DNA of 64,000 nucleotides, from contig NZ_QNUX01000002.1 in assembly GCF_003312425.1 (NCBI RefSeq), positions 248,001 through 312,000 on the forward strand, written 5' to 3'. Within the stretch, counting starts at the first letter, position 1; every line of letters starts with the position of its first letter. The translations under genes were made by a program, and so were the position numbers. Below are positions 35,686-44,938 of the stretch, piece after piece. Source of the stretch: Flavobacterium psychrolimnae. Its GTDB lineage: Bacteria; Bacteroidota; Bacteroidia; Flavobacteriales; Flavobacteriaceae. The notes beneath the pieces were generated by a model. It searched no databases, was not told the origin of the DNA, and saw only the letters and a program-made list of their open reading frames with translations.

Positions 35686-35693
35686 TACATTTG
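35686..35693 (+). promoter_or_regulatory. -7 promoter box of the LTA-synthase-like gene
   Basis: TACATTTG matches the TAnnTTTG element, 17 bases before the ATG at 35711. No clear -33 TTG. Confidence 0.6.
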
Positions 35694-35710
35694 CATGTAA
35701 ATATCTCATT

Positions 35711-37810
35711 ATGAATACATTATATAAAATTTCACCATTTTATTACTTATTATTATTTTACATTAGTATCGGCTTTGTTGTAAGAGTTCTACTTTTCGTT
35801 CATCCCATTACTCAAACATCATTTACTTGGGTTGATACACTGTCCGTATTTGTTTTAGGACTAATTTCTGATATTTTTATTTTTATTTTAGTCAGTGGAT
35901 TTTTGTGGTTGTATCTACTTTTTATATCAAATGCAAAATATTACAAACCCTACGGATATCTAATTTTTGGATTGTTGATTGCCTTATTGCTTTACGTTGC
36001 ATTTGGAAACACTATACTCAACGAATATGGAAGTGCTTTACCTAAAATTGTAATCGCTTTCCTGTCCATAAAAACGATTTTATTCGGGTTATTACTTTTT
36101 TTACCAAAATATAGAAACCAAATTAGGTTTTGGTTATTTTCCTTCGTCATTTTCCTTTACGTCGTTTTAATTCTGCAAAACGCAATCAGCGAATATTTCT
36201 TTTGGAACGAATTTGGGGTGAGATACAATTTTATTGCAGTAAATTACTTAGTTTACACCAATGAAGTTATCGGAAATATTATGGAATCCTATCCTGTTAT
36301 TCCGTTGTTTTCAGCGCTGTTTATTATTGCAGGACTTGTTACTTATTTCATTGTAAAAAAATCAAAAAATTATATTGAAAGTATTCCTTCTTTTGTGCAA
36401 AAAGCTCAAATTTCAGGAGTTTACCTGCTTCTTTTCGGATCGTCATTATTGGCAATACCTGCTTTATCTGCTAAAGAAAATTCCCAAAATATATTTGCCA
36501 ATGAATTACAAGCAAACGGACTTTATAAGTTTTACTTGGCATTTATGAAAAGCGAATTGGATTATTTTAAATTCTATAAAACAGTTCCCAATAATGAAGC
36601 TTTTGCTCAATTAAAACAACAAATTCCTACCATCTCAGGCGAAACGACTTTAAGACAAATAAAAAATGAAGCAGCCGAAAATCATAAAAATGTCGTTCTG
36701 ATAACTATCGAAAGTTACAGCGCAGAATTTATGAAAATGTATGGAAACGAGGGGAATATCACTCCGTTTCTTGATAGTTTAGCAAACAAAAGTTTAGTTT
36801 TCACCAACCTTTATGCCGTGGGAAACAGAACGGTTCGCGGTCTTGAAGCAGTCACTTTGTGTTTTCCTCCTACGGCTGGCGAAAGTGTGGTAAAAAGAGA
36901 CGACAATAAAAATAAATTCTCTACAGGAAGTATCTTTAAACAAAAAGGCTACGCGGTAAAATTCATGTATGGCGGTGATTCTTTTTTTGATAATATGGGC
37001 GATTTCTTTTCAGGAAATGGATATGAAATTGTGGATAAAAAAACATTCGAACCCAACGAAATCACTTTTGCTAATATTTGGGGGGTTTGCGATGAGGATA
37101 TGTACAACAAAGCCATCAAGGAGATGAACAAAGAAGCAGCGGCAAATAAGCCGTTTTTCAATCATATTATGACCGTAAGCAATCACAGACCATTTACCTA
37201 TCCAAATGGAAAAATTGACATTCCAGGTGATGCAAAATCTCGTGATGGCGGTGTAAAGTACACGGATTATGCGATGAAAAAATTCTTTGAAATGGCCAAA
37301 AAACAGCCTTGGTTTAATAATACCGTTTTTGTCATTCTAGCAGATCATTGTGCTTCAAGTGCAGGAAAAACAGAACTTCCAGCAGATAAATATAGGATTC
37401 CGGCGATGATTTACAGTCCTGGTTTTGTTGAACCCAGAAAATACACCAATCTAATGTCGCAAATTGATGTGATGCCAACTGTTTTTGGGTTATTGAATTT
37501 TGATTACCAAAGTAAATTTTATGGTCAGGATGTTTTAAAATCGGACTATAAGCCCAGAGCTTTGATTGCTACTTATCAGGATTTAGGATTGATTAAAGAC
37601 AATGTTTTAACGATTATTTCGCCAAAACAAACCGTAAAACAATTTCAATTGACTTTGAAACCCAATCAAAAAGTAGCTTCTGATTCTCAAATATTTTATG
37701 ACCAAATACCGTTGAAAAAAGAAAGAACGGATTTAGTAAATGAAACGATTTCCTACTACCAAACAGCCTCGGATATGTTGAAGAAAAAGAATTATCAAAA
37801 AATTAATTAG
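35711..37810 (+). CDS. LTA synthase family membrane sulfatase/phosphotransferase
   Basis: 699 residues. Five to six N-terminal membrane helices (to about residue 260) are followed by an alkaline-phosphatase-fold sulfatase domain. Metal and catalytic motifs: VVLITIESYSAEFMKMYG (Glu), AVGNRTVRGLEAV (Thr nucleophile region), KFMYGGDSFFDNM, IMTVSNHRPF and VILADHCASSAGK. Gram-negative members transfer phosphoglycerol or phosphoethanolamine groups to periplasmic or surface glycans. The active domain faces the periplasm. Single-gene unit with its own promoter and a shared terminator. Confidence 0.9.
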   Translation: MNTLYKISPFYYLLLFYISIGFVVRVLLFVHPITQTSFTWVDTLSVFVLGLISDIFIFILVSGFLWLYLLFISNAKYYKPYGYLIFGLLIALLLYVAFGNTILNEYGSALPKIVIAFLSIKTILFGLLLFLPKYRNQIRFWLFSFVIFLYVVLILQNAISEYFFWNEFGVRYNFIAVNYLVYTNEVIGNIMESYPVIPLFSALFIIAGLVTYFIVKKSKNYIESIPSFVQKAQISGVYLLLFGSSLLAIPALSAKENSQNIFANELQANGLYKFYLAFMKSELDYFKFYKTVPNNEAFAQLKQQIPTISGETTLRQIKNEAAENHKNVVLITIESYSAEFMKMYGNEGNITPFLDSLANKSLVFTNLYAVGNRTVRGLEAVTLCFPPTAGESVVKRDDNKNKFSTGSIFKQKGYAVKFMYGGDSFFDNMGDFFSGNGYEIVDKKTFEPNEITFANIWGVCDEDMYNKAIKEMNKEAAANKPFFNHIMTVSNHRPFTYPNGKIDIPGDAKSRDGGVKYTDYAMKKFFEMAKKQPWFNNTVFVILADHCASSAGKTELPADKYRIPAMIYSPGFVEPRKYTNLMSQIDVMPTVFGLLNFDYQSKFYGQDVLKSDYKPRALIATYQDLGLIKDNVLTIISPKQTVKQFQLTLKPNQKVASDSQIFYDQIPLKKERTDLVNETISYYQTASDMLKKKNYQKIN

Positions 37811-37816
37811 CATAAA

Positions 37817-37850
37817 AAAAACGGGTGAAATTAAAGTCTCACCCGTTTTT
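37817..37850. terminator. Bidirectional intrinsic terminator
   Basis: AAAAACGGGTGA (37817-37828) pairs with TCACCCGTTTTT (37839-37850), with A and T tracts on both sides. It lies between convergent genes ending at 37810 (plus) and 37868 (minus). Confidence 0.9.
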
Positions 37851-37867
37851 TATTTGGAAATATATCG

Positions 37868-38866
37868 TTACTCTTTTTCGTTTGACAAACCAAAAAGATC
37901 TCCTTTAGCATACGTCTTCATATCTTTTTTTAGAAGTTTGCTGTTTCTCTTAGTTAACGCTGGAGTATCAAGACCACTTAAATCGGGTTTACCGGCATTA
38001 ACCCATGCAGTGTACCAAAAACTTGCCGTAACTGTAATGGCTTTTCTCATTTGTTGTTGAACCATTCCGTTCATATCAGCATGCAATTGTTTGGCATACT
38101 CATCAGAATACATGGTTCCTCCGTATTTATTTTTTACAATTTCCCCACTAGCATCAGTCACAAATATTTTATTTTCAGGTGTCGCAGTTCTCAATTTTTT
38201 ATCTATCGCTAATAGAGGTTCTACTAAACTATGAGTATTAAAAATCATGTCCCATGTTGCTTTTTCTACATTTTCAAGATAAACACCTTGAGGTACGTTG
38301 AACTTATAATCCTTTGCAAACAATTCCGGCAAACGGCTTTCCCATAAAGAGTGAATTCCTTTTTGGTTGGTATTTTGCCCGTCGTGATTATCAGATGTGT
38401 GCAATGGCATGTGACCATCAGCAATATAATGTCCTAAATCACCTGCAATAAATAGTATTTCATTTTTCCTTTTTTCCTTAAATGCTTTGGTAAGTTTCAC
38501 CATTAAATCTTGAATATGCCAGGGTAAAATTCCGTTTTTAGTCAAGAATTTTTCGTCGTATTTTAGCTTCGCTTCGTCCATAGTCTTAGGAAATGTTGCC
38601 ACATCACCAAAGTTTTCCATATCAAAATAATGACGTGGTGGTTCCATTTTATCATTCAAAACATTTCTTCTTAAATCCGGAACGGTAGATTCCTGAGTTA
38701 TAAAATCAATATGATTGTAAAAAAAGGTTTGTAATGGTTTTGGCAATGCCATTACTGCAGCTCTATTGATTCGTTCATGACCAATAACGCCCCATGACAA
38801 AAGAAAAAGTGCAACTCCAAGAGTAGATAAAGTGATTAGTGTAGGTCTAATTTTAAAATTTTTCAT
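37868..38866 (-). CDS. S1/P1-type zinc nuclease / phospholipase C family protein
   Basis: 332 residues from the ATG at 38866 (MKNFKIRP). A signal segment (about 8-26) ends before WGVIGHERINRAA, where Trp and His are the first zinc ligands. Further ligands: HYIADGHMPLHTSDNHDG and an HSLWESRL motif. The family is a three-zinc, all-helical fold that cleaves single-stranded nucleic acid 3' phosphates, or phospholipids. The frame is open to a TTG at 38890, but the -7 box overlaps that codon, so 38866 is right. Exported to the periplasm or outside. Confidence 0.9.
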   Translation of the reverse strand: MKNFKIRPTLITLSTLGVALFLLSWGVIGHERINRAAVMALPKPLQTFFYNHIDFITQESTVPDLRRNVLNDKMEPPRHYFDMENFGDVATFPKTMDEAKLKYDEKFLTKNGILPWHIQDLMVKLTKAFKEKRKNEILFIAGDLGHYIADGHMPLHTSDNHDGQNTNQKGIHSLWESRLPELFAKDYKFNVPQGVYLENVEKATWDMIFNTHSLVEPLLAIDKKLRTATPENKIFVTDASGEIVKNKYGGTMYSDEYAKQLHADMNGMVQQQMRKAITVTASFWYTAWVNAGKPDLSGLDTPALTKRNSKLLKKDMKTYAKGDLFGLSNEKE

Positions 38867-38887
38867 TAAATTTATTTTTTTGAGGTA

Positions 38888-38895
38888 CAAATGTA
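38888..38895 (-). promoter_or_regulatory. -7 promoter box of the S1/P1 nuclease gene
   Basis: TACATTTG on the minus strand, 21 bases upstream of the ATG at 38866. It overlaps the alternative TTG at 38890 and so excludes that start. Confidence 0.6.
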
Positions 38896-38964
38896 TTTCT
38901 TTAAATCGTTATTAGAAAAAATTGGGTTTAAGATTCTGTTAATTAAATAAGAAAACTTACAAAT

Positions 38965-39714
38965 ATGTTTCGACATCAAGGAAAAAACAGAACTTTTATT
39001 CATAATCTTCGTTTAGCCACTTTATTATCTTTTGTTGCCGGAATCGTTAATGTTACCGGAGTTTTATCAGTACAAACATTGACAACAAATGTTACGGGAC
39101 ATTTCGCCTATTTTGCCGAAGAAATCATGAAACGGGATTACGCAGCCGCAATCACCTTTTTTGTATTTACTATTTTCTTTTTGTTTGGCGCTTTTACTTC
39201 TAATTTTTTAGCAGAATTGATTTCGAAAAAACATCCCAATTTATCTCATGTCATTCCTATTTCATTAGAAATGATTGTTTTGATTAGTGTTGGAATTTTT
39301 GGCATCGCCTCTGAATTATCTAGTTCCGAAGGAAAATGGATTGCTTTTGCAATGCTTTTTGCGATGGGAATACAAAACTCTTTAGTAACAAAAATTTCTC
39401 AATCAACTGTTAGAACAACCCATTTAACAGGTCTTTTTACTGATTTAGGAATCGAATTGTCTCAATTATTTTTCTATAAAAAACCCGAAGAAAACAAGAA
39501 ATTAAAAACTAGTATTTACCTCCGATTATCGATTATTATTTTCTTTTTTTTAGGCTGTATTTTGGGTGGTTTTCTTTATAATTTACTGGAAATGAAAACA
39601 CTTTTTGTTGCTGCAACCTTTTTGTTGTTTGCGCTTTTGTATGACTATATCCGATTGCAATTTCATGTGATCAAACGAAAAACCTTCCGTCACAAAACTA
39701 TTTTAGATAAATAA
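38965..39714 (+). CDS. YoaK/DUF1275 family membrane protein
   Basis: 249 residues with six predicted membrane helices. Family pattern: FVAGIVNVTGVLSVQTLTTNVTGH near the start, AMGIQNSLVTKIS in the middle and TTHLTGLFTDLGIELS. DUF1275 proteins are broadly distributed, with no settled function (a transporter-like role is assumed). It stands alone, divergent from the nuclease gene, and is followed by a palindromic element. Confidence 0.88.
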   Translation: MFRHQGKNRTFIHNLRLATLLSFVAGIVNVTGVLSVQTLTTNVTGHFAYFAEEIMKRDYAAAITFFVFTIFFLFGAFTSNFLAELISKKHPNLSHVIPISLEMIVLISVGIFGIASELSSSEGKWIAFAMLFAMGIQNSLVTKISQSTVRTTHLTGLFTDLGIELSQLFFYKKPEENKKLKTSIYLRLSIIIFFFLGCILGGFLYNLLEMKTLFVAATFLLFALLYDYIRLQFHVIKRKTFRHKTILDK

Positions 39715-39736
39715 TCGAAAAAAAGTCACTTAAATT

Positions 39737-39867
39737 TTGAAACACATAGAAACATAGATTTTAAAACTTCGGGAGGCGTTTCACTTATTTCGAGAAAACT
39801 AAAGGCTATGTGAACCCAAGGATTGGGCTGCCTTGCTGTTTATTTTCTATGTTTCTATGTGTTTCAA
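39737..39867. repeat. 131-bp palindromic (MITE-like) intergenic element
   Basis: The 22 bases at 39737-39758 (beginning TTGAAACACATAG) are perfectly inverted at 39846-39867. The 87-base interior is more GC-rich than its surroundings and holds CCCAAGGATTGGG, which can form a small hairpin. No ORF inside. It lies between the convergent genes ending 39714 and 39917. Looks like a dispersed flavobacterial palindromic repeat; mobility is inference. Confidence 0.75.
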
Positions 39868-39916
39868 TTTTTCTTTTTAAAAACTAATTGAAATTTTTGT
39901 TATTTACAACCAATGA

Positions 39917-40894
39917 CTAATTTAAATAAATAATCGAAATCAAAGTCGCAATTGTAATGAATGTCCAAAGCAAAACACCCTGCGCCAGTGGTTTTAATCC
40001 CACTGACTTCAATACATTTCTATTTAGTCCGGCTCCAATAAGAAACAAAGTTATTGTCAAACCTATTTTGGAAACTGAAACTAAATGTGGCGCTATACTC
40101 TCCATTTGTGGCAAATAAGTATTGGCAATCATTGCCAAAATAAACAATCCGATAAAATAAGGAATTTTTATTTTTCCAGATTTATTTTTAAAAATATATG
40201 TCGTAATTAATGCTACAGGGATAATCCATAACGCACGGGCTAATTTTACCGTCGTTGCTATTTGCAAGGCTTCGGGGCCATATTTACTCGCTGCTCCCAC
40301 CACAGAACTCGTGTCATGAATAGCAATGGCGCACCATAATCCGAACTCTTTTTGTGTTAAATCTAACCAATGACCCACGGCAGGAAATAAAAACAGCGCC
40401 ACCGAATTCAAAATGAATATCACTCCTAAAGCAACTGACGTTTGTTTTTCATTCGATTTAATTACTGGAGCAATCGCAGCAATGGCACTTCCTCCACAAA
40501 TTGCAGTGCCACAAGAAATTAAATGAGATGTTTTCTTATCCGTTTTAAACCATTTTCCTAAAAAAGTTCCTAAAATTAAAGTACTCACAATAGAAATAAT
40601 GGTAAACAAAAAGCCTTCTTTTCCTGCAGAAACAGCACTGTGAACATTCATTCCAAAGCCTAAACCAACTACTGAAAACTGCAATAGATAATTGGTCGCT
40701 TTGTGATTCAACTCTAAAAAAGGATGCCCAAAAAGGTTGGCGACAATCAATCCTAATACTAAAGCAATCGGCGGAGAAACAAAAATTGTGGTACAAAACA
40801 ATAGCAAGACAACAAAAATAAGTTGCTGCAATGTGGCATTTACTTTAAAAAAAATAAAAGATTCCTTTTGAATTGTTTTTTGATGCGTTTCCAA
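39917..40894 (-). CDS. YeiH/UPF0324 family putative sulfate exporter
   Basis: 325 residues with about ten membrane helices. Family motifs: FVSPPIALVLGLIVANLFGHP, VVGLGFGMNVHSA, ISCGTAICGGSAIAAIAPV and AIAIHDTSSVVGAASKYG. The start is a TTG at 40894 (METHQKTI); no in-frame ATG exists before residue 60, and stops lie just upstream. It lies 76 bases downstream of a LysR gene, matching the yeiE-yeiH pairing in enterobacteria. The annotated sulfate/sulfite export role in the family is weakly supported experimentally. Confidence 0.88.
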   Translation of the reverse strand: METHQKTIQKESFIFFKVNATLQQLIFVVLLLFCTTIFVSPPIALVLGLIVANLFGHPFLELNHKATNYLLQFSVVGLGFGMNVHSAVSAGKEGFLFTIISIVSTLILGTFLGKWFKTDKKTSHLISCGTAICGGSAIAAIAPVIKSNEKQTSVALGVIFILNSVALFLFPAVGHWLDLTQKEFGLWCAIAIHDTSSVVGAASKYGPEALQIATTVKLARALWIIPVALITTYIFKNKSGKIKIPYFIGLFILAMIANTYLPQMESIAPHLVSVSKIGLTITLFLIGAGLNRNVLKSVGLKPLAQGVLLWTFITIATLISIIYLN

Positions 40895-40969
40895 TGTAAA
40901 GTTGTTGAATTATTACAGTACAAAGGTGGAACGATAAATCTATTTAAGCCAATCGCAAATTATAATCTG

Positions 40970-41866
40970 CTATAACTTTAAATTATAATGATTGGAAATA
41001 TTCTGGATAAACAAATCCGATAGCGAATCCGTTTTTCCTTGTAACGTAATGACGTAAAAGTAACGTTCTATAACTAAATCTTTAATATCTAATATAGCCA
41101 ATTCATTGTTTTGAAGTTCTTTTTTTATCGCATGAATGGATATAAAAGCCACGCAATCAGAGTTTATCAAATAGGATTTTATACTTTCGGTACTTCCTAA
41201 TTGCATTTCAATTTGTAGTTCTGATAGTTTAATTTCAAATGGTTTTAACGCATGTTCAATAACTTCAAGTGTTCCTGAACCTTGTTCCCGCATTAAAAAA
41301 TGCATCCTTTTAAGATCTTCCTGATTCACTTCGTCAAGACTGACTAATGGATTGGAACTCTTACAGACTAAAACCAATTCGTCTTTTAAAAATTCGGTAT
41401 ATTTAATAGATTTATTTTTTGATTGCCCTTCAACAATTCCTATTTCAATTTCCTGGTTTAGTAAAGCATTTTCTATTTGTTCGGTGTTTCCATTAAGTAA
41501 ACTCACTTTTACATCTTGTAATTTTTGGTGGAAACGAGCTAAAAGTGGCGGAATTATATACTGAGAAATCGTTGTACTAGCGCCTAATCGCAACAATCCG
41601 GAACGCTGATTAATAAGAGTGCTCATATCAAAATCGATTTCTCTATAAAGTTCGAAAATGTTTTTGGTATGTTTTAATAACACTTCACCTGCAGGTGTCA
41701 ATGCGATTTTGGAACCATTCCTGTCAAACAGTTTGATTTTATATTGCTCTTCTAACTCTTGAATATGTTTGGAAATCGCAGGTTGCGTAATGAACAATTC
41801 CGTTGCGGCTTTTGTAAAACTCAAACGATTGGCAACAGTATAAAATACTTTTAGTCTAAAATCCAT
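40970..41866 (-). CDS. LysR family transcriptional regulator (YeiE-like)
   Basis: 298 residues from the ATG at 41866 (MDFRLKVFYTVAN). A longer in-frame reading to 41959 would overlap the VWA gene and adds no family-like sequence. The winged HTH is SFTKAATELFITQPAISKHIQELEEQ; the effector domain follows from about residue 90 (LRLGASTTISQYIIPPLLARF). It lies in the same direction upstream of the YeiH-like gene, and the CysB-like effector domain suggests control by a sulfur compound. Confidence 0.9.
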   Translation of the reverse strand: MDFRLKVFYTVANRLSFTKAATELFITQPAISKHIQELEEQYKIKLFDRNGSKIALTPAGEVLLKHTKNIFELYREIDFDMSTLINQRSGLLRLGASTTISQYIIPPLLARFHQKLQDVKVSLLNGNTEQIENALLNQEIEIGIVEGQSKNKSIKYTEFLKDELVLVCKSSNPLVSLDEVNQEDLKRMHFLMREQGSGTLEVIEHALKPFEIKLSELQIEMQLGSTESIKSYLINSDCVAFISIHAIKKELQNNELAILDIKDLVIERYFYVITLQGKTDSLSDLFIQNISNHYNLKL

Positions 41867-41880
41867 GTTGTTTAATTGTA

Positions 41881-43908
41881 TTACAGTAATCCGTTGTATT
41901 TTCGAACAAACCATTCGGTTGCCAGCAAAATTGAAATTAAAACCAATAACCAAATCCAATCAATCAAAGGAGTTTTAGTAACAATGTTCTTCTCTATCGC
42001 TTTGTATTCCTCATTTTCTAAAAGCGTTTTAATCAACACATCAACTTGGTTAGGGAAAAAAGCTTTTCCTTGCGTTTGCGTGGCTAATTGTGTCAATTTC
42101 TCCACATCGGGATTGACGAATTGCTTTTCGATATCAAAATCAAGAATTTCAAAACTACTGGAATAAGTCGTTTTAGAATTCAATTCTTTTACTGTAAACG
42201 CATAAGAACCCGCTTTCAATCCGTCAAGATTGACTTTATAGGAATTATTTCCTTTTAATAAATCGTAATTTTTCGTTTGCTTGGTTTTTGTATTTGTTAC
42301 CGCAATTGTCAAACGGGCTTTTTCATCAAACTCATAATTTTTATTAAAAAATTGAGCGGTTATTTCAATAGCTTCACCTGAATTATAGAAACTTTCATGT
42401 TCAACCACCAGTGATTTTTTAGAATTATTAGAAGCCAAAAATTGAATAATCTTATCGATGAAAACATCATATTTTTCAAAGGATTGATTGTTGACATGGG
42501 TTTGCAAACGCCATTTCCAACTGTTTTCTCCTAAAAGATAAGCGGCTCGTTTCCCCTGATTTTCGGCAAAAGCCAACAAAGGCGCATTCGTATCTATAGT
42601 TCTGATTTTGGACGAAAGCAAAACAGACACAGCACCTTTTGCAGTTACGGTTCCAAAAGCATTTTGCAAAGGCGGTAAATTTTCAAAGCCGATATTGTCA
42701 GCTGCAAATAAATTAAACTGCTCATTAAAAACCGACAAATAATCTTCTTTTTGCCCGCTCATTTTAAAGTTCAAATTATCCTGCTGCTGATTCAGAAAAT
42801 TAAAATCAGTGTTGTTTCCAGTAATGATAAATGTATTAATTCCAGCAGCTTTATTATTCTCAAAAATAGTTTTAAACTCAGTCGTTGGTTGATATAAAAT
42901 CAAAACATTATAATCTTGCAATGTTTTGATTTCATTTGGTTTAACAATCGTTACTTTACGCTGTACATTCGATTCAATTGCTCTTTTCATCGCGCCTAAA
43001 TCAGGATGATTTATAGCTGAAATAATAGCAATATTTGTTTTTTGGTCAATAACTTCAACCGCAAAATTCTTAGTGTTATTATATGTGTTTTTTTCTTTTT
43101 CTTTTGATGATATTGTAGCTTTAAAAACCTGTAATCCTATTTTATCAGCCGGTAAAAGTATGTTTACAGTTGCTGTTTTCTTGGAAGGAGAAAAAGTAAT
43201 CGATTGTCTACTAAATACCGAATTTCCTTGCGAAATTACAAAATCAGCTGTTACACTTTTGGTTCCTAAATACTGTAAAAAAGCTTCTATAGGAAATTTA
43301 TTCTTATGAAAAGCGTATTTATTAACGTTCAGTTGATTGATTTTGAAATCTAAAAAAGTGGTTGTATCGCCTACAATCACAGGATATACTTTATTTACAG
43401 CATCAAAACTGTACACATAATCATTACCCGAAGTTTGATTTCCATCCGTAATCAAAACCGTTGGATACGTTGTATTTTTATAAATGCTTTTTAGATTTTT
43501 GGCAACAACATCAATATTCGTTTGGACTCCTTTAAAATCAAATGCTTCTATAGGTTCAAAGTCATCAGAGAAATGATACGATTGCACATCAAATTTCTCT
43601 TGTAAATCAGAGTTTGATTGTATTTTTTTATACAATTCTAATGCTTTTTCATTGGCATTCAAAAAAGAAATAGAACTTGAATTATCAACAACAATCGGCA
43701 AAGGCGTTTTTACCGTTTCAAGCGTATCTTTGGTTATTATTGGATTAATCAACAACAATAAAATTCCAAAAATGGATAAAAAACGCAAAAAAGCCAAAAA
43801 CCAACCGATTTTCGATTTGTTTTTGGCTTTGTAGATGTATTGAAAAAACGACAATCCGCCAGCTATTAGTAAAGAAAGCAGTAATAATAGTAGCGTGTTT
43901 GTTGTCAT
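41881..43908 (-). CDS. Large membrane-anchored protein with VWA-like domain
   Basis: 675 residues. Two N-terminal helices (about 4-22 and 35-58) and one C-terminal helix (about 648-665). After TM2, PLPIVVDNSSSISFLN is a MIDAS-type DxSxS motif, and VLITDGNQTSG the second VWA element. A glutamine amidotransferase-like segment (INHPDLGAMKRAI to VLILYQPTTEF) follows at about 290-360. Bacteroidota carry such BatA-related proteins of unknown role at the inner membrane. 101 bases from fabG; no clear functional partner. Confidence 0.8.
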   Translation of the reverse strand: MTTNTLLLLLLSLLIAGGLSFFQYIYKAKNKSKIGWFLAFLRFLSIFGILLLLINPIITKDTLETVKTPLPIVVDNSSSISFLNANEKALELYKKIQSNSDLQEKFDVQSYHFSDDFEPIEAFDFKGVQTNIDVVAKNLKSIYKNTTYPTVLITDGNQTSGNDYVYSFDAVNKVYPVIVGDTTTFLDFKINQLNVNKYAFHKNKFPIEAFLQYLGTKSVTADFVISQGNSVFSRQSITFSPSKKTATVNILLPADKIGLQVFKATISSKEKEKNTYNNTKNFAVEVIDQKTNIAIISAINHPDLGAMKRAIESNVQRKVTIVKPNEIKTLQDYNVLILYQPTTEFKTIFENNKAAGINTFIITGNNTDFNFLNQQQDNLNFKMSGQKEDYLSVFNEQFNLFAADNIGFENLPPLQNAFGTVTAKGAVSVLLSSKIRTIDTNAPLLAFAENQGKRAAYLLGENSWKWRLQTHVNNQSFEKYDVFIDKIIQFLASNNSKKSLVVEHESFYNSGEAIEITAQFFNKNYEFDEKARLTIAVTNTKTKQTKNYDLLKGNNSYKVNLDGLKAGSYAFTVKELNSKTTYSSSFEILDFDIEKQFVNPDVEKLTQLATQTQGKAFFPNQVDVLIKTLLENEEYKAIEKNIVTKTPLIDWIWLLVLISILLATEWFVRKYNGLL

Positions 43909-44009
43909 TTATTCTTTATTAAAAGATTGAAGGATTTAATGATTAAAAAATTAATTACATAGTTCAAAAATCTTTAAATCTTTGAATTTTACAATCTTTC
44001 AATTAATTT

Positions 44010-44756
44010 TTAGGTAAGCATTCCCCCACAAACATTCATAACCTGTCCAGTTACGTAAGCGCTCATATCCGAAGCAAAGAAAAGACATGCATTAGCAACA
44101 TCTTCAGTTGTTCCGCCACGTTTCAATGGAATTCCGTCTCTCCATCCTTTTACAACATCTTCGTTCAATTTAGCCGTCATTTCCGTTTCTATAAAACCCG
44201 GAGCAATTACATTACAACGAATGTTACGTGATCCTAATTCTAATGCTACTGATTTAGAAAAACCAATAACTCCCGCTTTAGAAGCTGCATAATTCGTTTG
44301 TCCAGCATTGCCTTTTACTCCCACAACAGAACTCATATTGATAATTGAACCAGAACGTTGCTTCAAAAACGTACGTTGAATGGCTTTAGTCATATTAAAA
44401 ACCGATTTCAAGTTAACATCAATCACTTGGTCAAAATCGCCTTCAGACATACGCATCAATAGGTTGTCTTTAGTAATTCCGGCATTGTTTATTAGAATAT
44501 CAACCGTTCCAAATTCAGCTATAACTGCGTCTACAAGAGTTTGCGCTTCATTAAAATCGGCTGCGTTCGATTGGTACCCTTTGGCTTTAATTCCAAGAGC
44601 ATTCAATTCATTTTCAAGAGCCAAAGCAGATTCTACAGATGAACTATAAGTAAAGGCAACGTTTGCACCATGTTTTGCAAAAACTTCCGCAATTCCTTTT
44701 CCAATTCCGCGACTCGCACCAGTAATTATGGCAACTTTTCCTTCTAGTAATTTCAT
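44010..44756 (-). CDS. fabG: 3-oxoacyl-[acyl-carrier-protein] reductase
   Basis: 248 residues from the ATG at 44756 (MKLLEGKVAIITG), the usual FabG length; an in-frame TTG at 44762 is unlikely. It is an SDR with GASRGIGKGIA (NADP binding), NNAG, IINMSSVVG (Ser) and YAASKAG (Tyr-Lys). It ends TGQVMNVCGGMLT. It reduces 3-oxoacyl-ACP in fatty acid elongation. Not adjacent to other fab genes here. Confidence 0.93.
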   Translation of the reverse strand: MKLLEGKVAIITGASRGIGKGIAEVFAKHGANVAFTYSSSVESALALENELNALGIKAKGYQSNAADFNEAQTLVDAVIAEFGTVDILINNAGITKDNLLMRMSEGDFDQVIDVNLKSVFNMTKAIQRTFLKQRSGSIINMSSVVGVKGNAGQTNYAASKAGVIGFSKSVALELGSRNIRCNVIAPGFIETEMTAKLNEDVVKGWRDGIPLKRGGTTEDVANACLFFASDMSAYVTGQVMNVCGGMLT

Positions 44757-44785
44757 ATTCAAAAATTAGTTTAAATTTTATTTGG

Positions 44786-44862
44786 AGCTATTCCTGCTAT
44801 TCGCTTCAATCTTTTATGACCGCTATCGCTTACATAAAAGGATTTTCACTGCTATCAGGGCT
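44786..44862. repeat. 77-bp palindromic element between nhaC and fabG
   Basis: ATCTTTTATG is inverted as CATAAAAGGAT around a central CGCTATCG-containing loop. The outer parts AGC...CCTGCTAT and ATAGCAG...GGGCT (reading inward) are imperfect inverted copies. No T tract, so not a standard terminator. The wording resembles a dispersed palindromic repeat of flavobacterial genomes (from general experience, not checked). Confidence 0.65.
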
Positions 44863-44938
44863 ATCTTATACTCGTCAAATATATAATAATTCCCTTTTTA
44901 AAAAAAATTCAAAAGCAATAACAGTCAAAATTCAACTC

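Noticed and set aside
38867..38890. Extension of the S1/P1 nuclease start to a TTG
   Set aside because: The promoter -7 box overlaps this codon.
41867..41959. N-terminal extension of the LysR regulator
   Set aside because: It would overlap the VWA gene and precede the normal LysR start MDFRLKVFYTVAN.
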